NCBI GenBank assembly: GCA_943704525.1
Contig: CALSCQ010000879.1
Coordinates: forward strand, 1-21,098
Source of the DNA: Pigoraptor vietnamica
Lineage: Eukaryota; Opisthokonta; Filasterea
DNA length: 21,098 nt
Direction: 5' to 3'
Part shown: in pieces, positions 1 through 8,200 of the stretch
Numbering within the stretch: position 1 is the first letter of the stretch
Layout: the number at the start of each line of letters is the position of its first letter
Translations under genes and position numbers: made by a program
The notes under the pieces: generated by a model
Seen by the model: the letters and a program-made list of their open reading frames with translations, nothing else
The model's database searches: none
What the model was told of the DNA's origin: nothing

Positions 1-112
<112 letters not shown>

Positions 113-117
113 GGACT

Positions 118-790
118 GATGAGTCAGGCAGTGAACGCCGCCGACCGGGAGTGCCGAGAAACATCCCTTAGGCTCACACAGCCGCTGAGATCGAGCGCGT
201 GAACGCCGCCGAGCGGAGACTGAAACATCCAACACAGTTGGCTACAGTGAGCGTGTCAGAACTGACGTCACCACTGCCAGTGAAGCCGAGCCGGACACGT
301 CGGCAGTCCCGGCGGCCGGCCGGTGGCCGCCAGTCCATCAGTTTTTCACAGAACTGAGGTTGAGCGTGTGAACACCGCCAAGCGCCGAAACGTCCGTCAG
401 TAATTCAGTACAGCGGCTAAGGCCAGTTGCCCGGTGAGCATTTGACGGCCGGACCAAGCGCCACCGAACAGTGACTGACCGGCAGGGCGGCGCTGAGCCG
501 TTGACTTGCCTTGTGAACCGACGCCGAACACTGCCCGAGCACGCCAGTTGGCTACAGCGGCTGAGGTCGAGCGTGTGAACACCGCCCAACGCAGAAACGT
601 CCGTCAGTAACCTACAGCCGCTGAGGTTGAGCGTGTGAACGCCGCCCGGAGCCAGCGCGGCCGGTCAGTACTGCCATGTAGCTCTGAGCCGCAGGCTGAG
701 GTCGAGCGTGTGAACACTGCCGAGCGCAGAAACGTCCGCCAGTTGGTTACAGCCGCCGAGGTTGAGTGCCAGTAGCCGGCCGTGCGGCCA
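118..790 (-). pseudogene. Decayed leucine-rich-repeat array
   Basis: Read on the minus strand, about six imperfect copies of a unit of roughly 60 bp encode LRRs of the pattern LTDVSALGGVHTLDLSxC. The best-preserved blocks lie near 735-690, 646-560 and 400-345. Two neighbouring copies (near 640 and 580) are exactly 60 bp apart, or 20 codons, a typical length for irregular BspA-type LRRs. The blocks near 715 and 637 share a frame but an in-frame TGA lies between them. The copies nearest position 200 are in another frame, and stretches between blocks no longer resemble LRR. There is no credible start, end or single open frame. I therefore read this as the remains of an LRR gene; a non-coding minisatellite derived from LRR-coding DNA is the alternative. 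What the protein bound cannot be told. Confidence 0.55.
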
Positions 791-843
791 GCGGCGCCGA
801 GCGGAGATGTTGTTTGATTAGTATTTTGCCTCGTTGCGATGCA

Positions 844-1128
844 GAGACGGTCGCGCGGGAGTGTCTTCGTGACGAGGGCGCGGAAATCGCTGTCGAGAAC
901 GTACTCTTCGGCAGCAGTGAGCTTGAGCGAATACAGAGACGGTCGCTGGCGGTGCGGGAGGCGCAGTCTGAGCGCGGAAATCGCTGTCAAGGACTACCTT
1001 TCGGCAGCAGTGAGCTTGAGCGAACACAGCCGGAGACGGTCGCGCGGGAGTGTCTTCGTGACGAGGGCGCGGAAATCGCTGTCGAGGACGTACTTTTCGG
1101 CAGCAGTGACTGCCAGTGAGCTTGAGCG
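844..1128. repeat. Three 92-97 bp tandem repeats
   Basis: Three direct copies start near 844, 936 and 1033, each beginning GAGACGGTCGC and ending with GGCAGCAGTGA followed by a GCTTGAGCGA-like tail. Copies one and three are almost identical over more than 70 bp. The middle copy differs in its first third, as if it had a separate history. All three keep GCGGAAATCGCTGTC. The minus strand reads repeatedly as LTAAE followed by VLDSDFRA, but frames change between copies. The array directly abuts the decayed LRR array and could be part of the same former gene or an independent minisatellite. Confidence 0.8.
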
Positions 1129-1452
1129 ACTCAGTGCCGAATCAGCGGCACTGAGACGTTCGCGGGGAAGCCCCCGCAGCTGAGTCGGCTACACGTGTGT
1201 GCGAGTACGCGGGCCTCCGGAGGTGCAAGGTGCGGCGCAATGTGCACAGCGAAAAGTTCGTCCGGGAGAGGGCGTGCGCCCGTCCGTTGGGCGGTTCATT
1301 CTTCTCTCCAACTGACCTCAAATCGTGGATCACGTGACTGCGCTGTGTTCAGGCCCATAGAGAAAAAATAATTCGCGTTTGATACAAATTCAATACTCAA
1401 GGGCAACAGAAATAAAAGGCGTTTCTTTTGTTTACACTGAACACGCATGTGT

Positions 1453-1519
1453 CACACACACACACACACACACACGCACACACGCACACACGCACACACG
1501 CACACACACACACACACAG
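1453..1519. repeat. (CA)n/(CACG)n microsatellite
   Basis: A CA dinucleotide tract with regularly spaced CG interruptions, about 200-265 bp upstream of the actin-bundling start codon. Reading frames through it yield only His-Thr runs and are not genes. Confidence 0.95.
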
Positions 1520-1578
1520 TTACGTTCGAAAGGTCGCATCTGACTCTCTCACAAACACCTGCGAGACGAGTATTATAG

Positions 1579-1669
1579 GTGAGTGTCATGTGTCGTTTGG
1601 CGCCTTTGTTTAAGGGCCTAGAAAGCTGACGTCTTCGCCAACCCCACGCGTTTTTCTCTCAAATTTCAG
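1579..1669 (+). other. Putative 5' UTR intron of the actin-bundling gene
   Basis: A strong donor (GTGAGT at 1579) and a strong acceptor (pyrimidine-rich tract ending TTTCAG at 1669) bracket 91 nt just upstream of the start codon. The length and both sites match the coding introns of this gene. There is no reading frame here to confirm it. Confidence 0.45.
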
Positions 1670-1717
1670 CACTCTTCTTTCCGTCGAGCGTGCCACGCAC
1701 GGAAACATTTGCCGAAA

Positions 1718-3295
1718 ATGTCGTCGGAGATGGACAAGTTCAAGGCGGTGACGTCGAAGAGCTGCGTCGATCAGGTGAGGGCCCTCTTGGCGTGAGCAAC
1801 GGTCGCGCAATGAGTGAACCATCATTAATCGCATCTGTCCCTGCAAGAACGTTGAGATGTGACTCTCCCTTCTTCTCGTTTTTTCAAAATTCGCAGGCCA
1901 AGTTCTTCCTCAACGCCTTCTGGAAGGAGTACAGCAACGACGCCGAGACCATCTGGGTGTACGTGCACAAATTTGCCGCCCTCGACAACAAGGGCAAGGC
2001 CACGCAGGACCTCGACGAGTTCAACGCCCACCGCTTCCTCGAGCAAGTCGGTGGGTGTCTATGCGTGCTGCACGCCCCCACATGTGCGCGTTGAGCCTGT
2101 GTGGGAGGTCTGTCGTGCGTGCTACACGCCCCCACGTGTGCGCGGAGGGCGGCATTGCGGAACGTGGACGGTCTTGGACATGGCTTGACTGTGTCTTGCT
2201 GTTTGTTACGTGCCCTTTGCCATCTCTCACGACGTGTTGCCACCCTTTTTCTTGTCCCTTTGTCCCACAGGCGAGACGCTTCGTGTCGTTGAGCTCCGCG
2301 ACACGCTCCGTGCGATTGACCTCGACTTTAACAAGCGGATGGCCCTCATCGAGTACCTCCTTTTCAAGTACAAGCAGTCGATCAAGGAGCTGCTCTCGCG
2401 CCCCCAGGTGCGTGCCGTGCTCTGCAGGGTGCTCTGTGTGTGTCGGTGTTTGTAGGCAGTGCATGTAGTGCGTCCGGTTGTGTGCGCGGTATAGTATGTA
2501 TAGTCCTTGAGTTGAGATGCATCGATTTCGTGCTTTGGCACGTGCATCGACGTCCCTCTTTTGACACTTTATTGCGTTCGGTTGTGTGCGATGTAAGTCC
2601 TTGAGTTGAGATGCATCGATTTCGTGCTCTGGCACGTGCTTCGACGTCCCTCTTTTGACACACACTCTGTGTTGTCGTGCGCAGGGCATGAACGAGGAAC
2701 TCATGAAGGCGCAGCAGGCGCTCGAGGCTGTGCAGCAGGAGATTACGAACATTGAGAACAAGAAGGCGTCGCTCACCAAGGCCGCCGAGGGTGCGTGGCT
2801 GTTTGCCGTTGTTCTCTTTCGTGGGAGCAGTGGAGTCGATGGACACATGTCTATGATTTGAGTTTTTCTTGCGTGCATGGTTATCTTGTGTTTCTGTGTC
2901 GCCCTGCTTTGTGCGATTTGGTTGTGGCCGTGTGCGCCGGTCTTCCCATTGCGTGATGCGTATCTGTTCGCATGCGTTGTGTTTGTCTGCTGTCCGTGCG
3001 TAGGGGATCTCTTGCGGTAATCATTTTTTGTACGTGCTACTGGCTTACACTTCCACTCTGCGACGCACACACAGGCACGGGCGTGAAGGCCAACGCCGCG
3101 CGCAACGAGCTCGAGCAGCTCCTGTCTGCGGACCCGACCGACCTCAACCGCGCGCTGATCACGGCCGAGGCGGCGCTTCGCAAGGCCCAGAAGAGCGGCA
3201 GCGTCGACGCTCAGGGCGCCCTCTGGTGGGCCAACCGGGAACTCGAGGAGGCGAAGAAGTACAAGCCCCGTGGCGGCATCAAGCCGATTGCCTAA
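1718..3295 (+). CDS. abpB: Calcium-regulated actin-bundling protein (ABP-34 type)
   Basis: Exons are 1718-1774, 1897-2050, 2271-2407, 2685-2790 and 3075-3295, giving 224 aa with every junction in phase. The protein resembles the Dictyostelium 34-kDa actin bundler, which crosslinks F-actin in the cortex and filopodia and is inhibited by calcium. Matching segments are FFLNAFW (about residue 22), an EF-hand loop at 87-98 followed by EYLLFKYK, a coiled-coil region from MKAQQALE to KASLTK (about 120-145), ITAEAALRKA, and ALWWANRELEEAKK near the C-terminus. In the family the strong actin-binding site lies in the coiled-coil part. The EF-hand keeps Asp, Asp, Asn and Glu at ligand positions 1, 3, 5 and 12 but has Lys in place of the usual Gly at position 6. 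The protein is about 70 residues shorter than the Dictyostelium one (295 aa as I recall it), mostly between the first conserved block and the EF-hand. The start is the first ATG ahead of a good donor. Confidence 0.86.
2063..2144. repeat. 28-bp direct repeat in intron 2
   Basis: Two copies (2063-2090 and 2117-2144) of a 28-bp unit containing CACGCCCCCAC sit 54 bp apart in the second intron of the actin-bundling gene. They differ at two positions. Confidence 0.9.
2502..2661. repeat. 66-bp direct repeat with hairpin in intron 3
   Basis: Two 66-bp copies (2502-2567 and 2596-2661) differ at only two positions, and the flanking CGTCCGGTTGTGTGC/CGTTCGGTTGTGTGC extends the similarity to the left. 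Each copy can fold: CGTGC pairs with GCACG around a 4-nt loop, and GATGCA upstream pairs with TGCATC downstream in copy one. It lies in the third intron of the actin-bundling gene. Confidence 0.9.
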
Positions 3296-3760
3296 GCGCC
3301 GTCTTAGCTGCAATTCCGGAGATGGTATCGATCTCCCGTCGTTTGCGATGCCGTTGTGTGTTTTCGCGTGAGTTGTTTTTTTGCCGCGCGTGCGGGTGCG
3401 CGTGTGACTTTGGTGTGCGTGCTTGTGTTGTTGTGTGCCGCGGGGCTGGCTTCTTTCGCGAGGAGAGGACAGCTTTTTGAGTCGAGCTGTAAATACAAAG
3501 TTTGCACACAAAAGCTTCTTGGTGTTTGCTTGTAAGACAGAGGGGCGCGGCGGAAAAAGAAGGGCGACGGCATATAGGTTTGCCATTGTTCAACGCGTTG
3601 TCAAATAGGAGGCCATCTCGAACAGCAATGTGTTTACAGACTAATGCTTCGATGTCCATCACTTGCCTCGCGGCAGTGAAGCTGTTTTTTCTCGCACAAT
3701 AACACGCAAGCCGATTTTCATTGGTTCTTAGCTCTCGCACAGGGGCGTATTTCGTTGAAA
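3296..3760. other. Tail-to-tail intergenic region
   Basis: The gap between two convergent genes should hold both 3' UTRs. I see no conserved gene, no clear AATAAA signal and no tRNA-like structure. The short open frames here have no recognisable similarity. Confidence 0.6.
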
Positions 3761-4754
3761 TTAGTGCGTCGGAGGGACCCAGTCATCGCCCTCCCACACC
3801 TCGTCGTTGGGGCGATCAATGTCACTGTGGATGCCAGACTTTCGCCTGCGACAGCGGACGAGGGAACGCCCGCAACCCGTCAGCAAATACCTTCAGATAG
3901 AAGTTATTCTTACACGAATACACATTGGTGAGTCCTCGACACACGCACACACACGCACACAGCGGCGAGGGACACTACGCATAGGCACGCACCTGTTTGC
4001 ACCGGCACACGCAATAAAGGGGGGTCCGCACACGTCTTCATCACACTGGAGGCAGTCGTTCAGAGAACCGTCGGGCTTGTTCGGGGGGTCGCCGCGAATG
4101 GTGGACTTGATACAGATCCAAAAGCACTTCGAGTGGCGGTCGCAGCGAATGTTGGCCATCCAGCACGCGTTACAGGCGGGCGTGAGGCCGACCTTGTCCA
4201 TGCAGCGCTCGGCCAGCGACTCGCCGAGAAGAGAGTAGAGCATGGCGCAGCGCTTGGTAATGGCTGAAATCATACGGAAAACATTAGATCAATTGAGCGG
4301 CATCACAACAAGATTTAGCACTATAAATCTCTCGGCGATTGTAACGTGTGTAGCGCTGACGGTTCGGCAGCGAGCACAATTGGACACGGGACACAAACTC
4401 ACACGTCAGATTGTTCCGCGTGACATTGTAGACGTTGATGTCGTTGTGATTGGAGCAGGCGCCGCAGTAGCCAGCGTGCAGAGCCCGAACGCCGTCAGCG
4501 TGCGCGGCATCCTTGCTCGTGTAGTTCTTCCCATTCTCACCGCACACGTGTCCACCTGCACAGCGCAAGCGTGGCGCATGCACGTAAATACACATTGCAT
4601 TTCCACAAGAAGAAAACAAGAGGCTGATTTGCTGGCAGAACGCCCGTCACACTGTCCGTACACACACGTACACACCGTCAATCTCCGCGGCAACCGGCGT
4701 GAATAGCACGCATCCCAACAGGACAGTCGCAATGAGCACAAGCCTCCAATCCAT
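3761..4754 (-). CDS. Secreted cysteine-rich protein, function unknown
   Basis: Transcribed leftwards, exons are 4754-4676, 4555-4403, 4263-3993 and 3845-3761, giving 195 aa. All introns have GT-AG ends and all phases close. Residues 1 to about 22 form a classic signal peptide (MDWRLVLIATVLLGCVLF, then an Ala-Ala site), so the product is probably secreted or enters the endomembrane system. The mature part has many cysteines, including CGAC, CNAC and CLQC pairs, and two NxT glycosylation sequons around NVTRNNLT. It ends in a distinctive block, CGPPFIACAGANRR-KSGIHSDIDR, and an acidic tail rich in Asp, Trp and Pro. I have an impression of related C-terminal blocks in unnamed secreted proteins of other protists and algae, but I cannot name a function. 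The start is divergent from MCM2, about 500 bp away. The last intron (3992-3846) was set by phase. Confidence 0.75.
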
Positions 4755-4965
4755 TTCCGGTACAACACACCGCGCGCGAACGTGCGTGTCTTTCGATGAG
4801 ACGTTGCCAATACAGCCACATCCGAGTTTTGGGGAGGTCATATGTCACGTGATGCACGGCACTAATTATCCGAAAACTCGTTAATCCTTTTGATTGGTCA
4901 GCCTTGTTGACAGCCGCGGACATTTCTTTGCCTTTTATGGTATCAATTGGATCCGGGGTAGCGAA

Positions 4966-4978
4966 TTTTTGGCGGGAA
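4966..4978 (+). promoter_or_regulatory. E2F-like site
   Basis: TTTTTGGCGGGAA matches the E2F/DP core TTTGGCGGGAA, about 275 bp upstream of the MCM2 start codon. MCM2-7 genes are classic E2F targets in animals and plants. The function is inferred from sequence only. Confidence 0.6.
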
Positions 4979-5011
4979 CGGCTCCATACTGAGCCCATAC
5001 TGAGCCGATTC

Positions 5012-5019
5012 TATAAATA
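5012..5019 (+). promoter_or_regulatory. TATA-like box of MCM2
   Basis: TATAAATA on the plus strand lies about 235 bp before the MCM2 ATG and two bases ahead of the second E2F-like site. This would place transcription start near 5040-5050. Confidence 0.5.
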
Positions 5020-5020
5020 A

Positions 5021-5034
5021 TTTTCGCGGGAAAA
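5021..5034 (+). promoter_or_regulatory. E2F-like near-palindrome
   Basis: TTTTCGCGGGAAAA is a strong E2F/DP-type sequence (TTTCGCGGGAAA), immediately after the TATA-like box. With the site at 4966 it forms a pair 55 bp apart in front of MCM2. Confidence 0.65.
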
Positions 5035-5252
5035 TCCGCCTGTCACTTGTCATCCCACGCACACGCACACGCACGCACACGTGTGGCTGTTTCCGAATGG
5101 GGCGTCGCGCACGCATGCAGAGTGAAACACGCAGCGTAAACTCATTCCTCACGTCCGTGCCTGACTCTTCGCTGCGGTTCAACCTTCGGAGACTTTGATT
5201 TTATACGTTTTGCGTTGGGTCGAAGAGATCCATCAGACTTTCCACCTCAACA

Positions 5253-8200
5253 ATGGTAATGTGCCTCAAATAATGCCCTTATCCGCGCGTACGTGCTGTT
5301 CTTACGCGGCTCTTTCCTCGTTCTCAACAGGCGCGTCGCGGTGGTGCCCGTGCGGCGGGCTCCAGCCCTCGACGCAACGGCAGCGACATGGGCCTCTCTG
5401 ATGCGGCAGACGAGGTCTTCCCCAGCAGGTGTGTGCGCGCGCATCATTTGCATTCGCTCTCCGCGTCGCTTGTGCGAGATTGAGAACCAAAAAGTGTGTA
5501 TGCGTGTGCCTTTTATGGTCCGAGTCTCACGTTTATGCTTCATTCGCAGCCCCGGTGTGGGCGACTCGTTTGACAACGACCCCATCGAGGATCCCCTCGA
5601 CGACGACCGCGGCGATGGCGAGGACGACGAGGGCGAGGACCTCATCGGAGACAACATGGAAGAGTGAGTGAAGCGGTGCATAAAATGGCCGCACAAGTGG
5701 CGATGCGGGGATTTTTCGTTTGACGTTCCCTTCGCTCGTGACATAGGGACTACCGCCCCATGCCGCACCTCGACCGGTACGACGAGGCCGTCCTCGACAG
5801 CCAAGAATACGACGACATGAGCATTGGCGATCGCCGCGCGGCCGAAACGATGATGCGCAAGCGCGATCGCGACATGGCGCGCCGCGAAGGCCGCGTTCCC
5901 GCAGCGCTCTTGGACGAGGACAGTGACGACAGGGTGAGACATTTGTATATCGACCTTTTCCCCCAAGTGTCGTCGTGCGTGTGCGTCCTGTGATTTGCGT
6001 GCTCGCAATTATTAATCGGCGCGTGTGTCTTTTCTGCAGCCGGCTCGCCGCAGGAAGCTTGTAGAACCCAGCTCTGAGCTGGGTGCGCTTGACGAGGACC
6101 GTCAGGTGTGTTGTCGGCCATTGCTTTGGACTATTATGGGCGCGTTATGTATGCGTGTGTGTGCGTGCCTGTGTGTGTGTGCGTGCCTGTGTGCATGCCT
6201 GTGTGTGCGTGCATGTGGGTGCGTGCATGTGCGTGTGCGTGTGCGTGTGCTTTCGTACGTATGCGTCCATGAATTTAGTTCCCTGAGTTGGTGCACAATG
6301 TTTCATTAGCACGTATTCTCACCCCTGTGCTTGCGTGCACGCAGGAGGACATTCCGCGCGTGGAGAATCTCGAGGACCGCAAGGGACATCCCCTTCGCGA
6401 GTGGATTTCAATGGACGGCCCGCGGAGGGAGATTTACCTCCGCTTCCGCTCGTTCCTCACAAACTTCCTCGACAAGGGTGCGCGTCGCGTGCGCATGGCA
6501 CTGTAACGCGGAATTGACTTCAACCACAGTCCACGTCATCATGCTTCGTTTTCACTTCTTTGTGCTAATAATTTGTTTTTACTTCTTCTCTTCGTCCTCT
6601 TTCCCATCGCTGTTTCGCACTCTCCCCTGAAATTGTGTACGGCGTGCTGTACACTCTTGCCTCTCACAGCCGATCTCGCGCTAATCGCACGCCGTTATTC
6701 ACCCTCCCCCAACAGGCACCAACGTCCACGCCGAAGTTATCCGCAACATGTGCAACAAGAACGGCGAGTCGCTCGTCATCAACTATCGCAACCTCTGCGT
6801 TGCGCACCCTGTGCTTGCCATCTACGTCGCCGACGCGCCCACGGAAATGCTCAAGATCTTCGACGAGGCCGCTCGGGACGTCGTGTTGGAGCTGTACCCC
6901 GACTACGACCGCATCGCGAGCGAAATTCACGTCCGCATCCAGGACCTCTCGCTCGTCGAGGACCTGCGCGAGATTCGCCAGGTGGGTTGCGTGCGCTCGT
7001 GGTGTGACTGTGTGCATAACGTGCGTACGTGTATCATGTTAATGAATGTGTGTGCGTGTGTGTGCGCGCGTGTATATCTTTCTGCGCGTATCTAAACGCG
7101 CCCCTCTCTTCCGCTGCAGTCGCACTTGAACACGCTCATCCGCGTACGTGGCGTGGTCACTCGGCGGACGGGCGTCTTCCCACAGCTCAAGTACATCAAG
7201 TACGACTGCGTCAAGTGCGGCTTTGTGCTGGGGCCTTACTACCAGGACCAGTCGGCGGAGATCAAGGTGCGTGGTGCCCGAGTGTTCTCACACTCTTGCG
7301 CGCTGTCATCTCCCTCTTTGATCGATCCTTATTTGCCCTTTCGTCGCCCCTGTCTCGACACATGCACGCATTGAAACGCTGTTCTCGTTGATAGATCCAT
7401 GCCCCATGGCTCTGCACGCACACACGTGATGAAACTTGTCCTTCGCAGGTCGGCATGTGCCCCGAGTGCCAGTCCAAGGGCCCGTTCACCATCAACGTGG
7501 AGCAGGTCAGTCACAATGACGTTATCTGCACGTCACCCCCTTAATTGCTGGGACAGTGGCCCCTGCATTCCGCCCCTCTCCTAACCTGTCACGTGACGCA
7601 GACGGTGTACCGCAACTACCAGAAGATTACGGTCCAGGAGAGCCCTGGCAGCGTCACGGCGGGCCGCCTCCCGCGCCAGAGGGACGTCATTCTGCTCTGG
7701 GACCTCATCGACTGCTGCAAGCCCGGCGACGAGATTGACCTCACGGGAATTTACCGCAACAACTTTGACGCCTCGCTCAACACGGCAAACGGTGGGCTTT
7801 GTGCATGCTTGCCACGTGTGTGTGTGTGTGGGCATCTCTGTTTGCACCAGAGGCTTCTCTACGTGAAACGGAGCACGCAGTGTCGCGGAGTGATCGGTTA
7901 TGCTGGCGCGCACACATCTCATTCTTCGATTGAACTGCACGAGGCTTGTCTCCTGACGCTCCACGTGACTCTTCCTGTGCGACTCGCAGGCTTCCCTGTG
8001 TTTGCGACTGTAATTGAGGCCAATTACATTCAGCGCCGCGAGGACGAATTCGCCGACATTAACCTCACGGACGAGGACGAGGCTCTCATCCGCAGCCTCG
8101 CCAAGGTGCGTGGTCACGTGCCACGAGTTTACCTATGCCGTCAGTGTGGAAAGTTGCTTTGGTGTTGAGAGTAAGCCGTTGCAGAGGGTTCAATTGTGAG

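Larger units (their letters stand above)
1129..1717. other. Intergenic region upstream of the actin-bundling gene
   Basis: This stretch lacks a supported gene. It holds the fading end of the tandem repeats, a (CA)n/(CACG)n microsatellite at about 1453-1519, and the probable promoter and 5' UTR of the gene starting at 1718. A TTTGGCGCC match to the E2F consensus lies near 1604. One such 8-mer match is expected by chance in a window of this size, so I give it little weight. Confidence 0.6.
4755..5252. promoter_or_regulatory. Divergent promoter region (secreted protein / MCM2)
   Basis: This 498-bp gap separates two start codons pointing away from each other. It holds an inverted CCAAT box (ATTGG at 4893-4897), a tandem 11-bp duplication CATACTGAGCC at about 4985-5006, two E2F-like sites and a TATA-like box, annotated separately. 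The last three elements lie nearer MCM2. No gene is evident within it. Confidence 0.65.

Noticed and set aside
1604-1612. E2F site for the actin-bundling gene
   Set aside because: A single short match inside a probable 5' UTR intron, near chance expectation, and not a typical E2F target.
3845-3940. Extra mini-exon (NNFYLK) in the last intron of the secreted protein gene
   Set aside because: Its phase does not fit exon 3, which ends with two bases of a codon. A single intron from 3992 to 3846 closes the frame and gives the NRRKSGI junction.
6083-6309. Cys/Val-rich open frames
   Set aside because: They are translations of the GTGTGC repeat in MCM2 intron 5.
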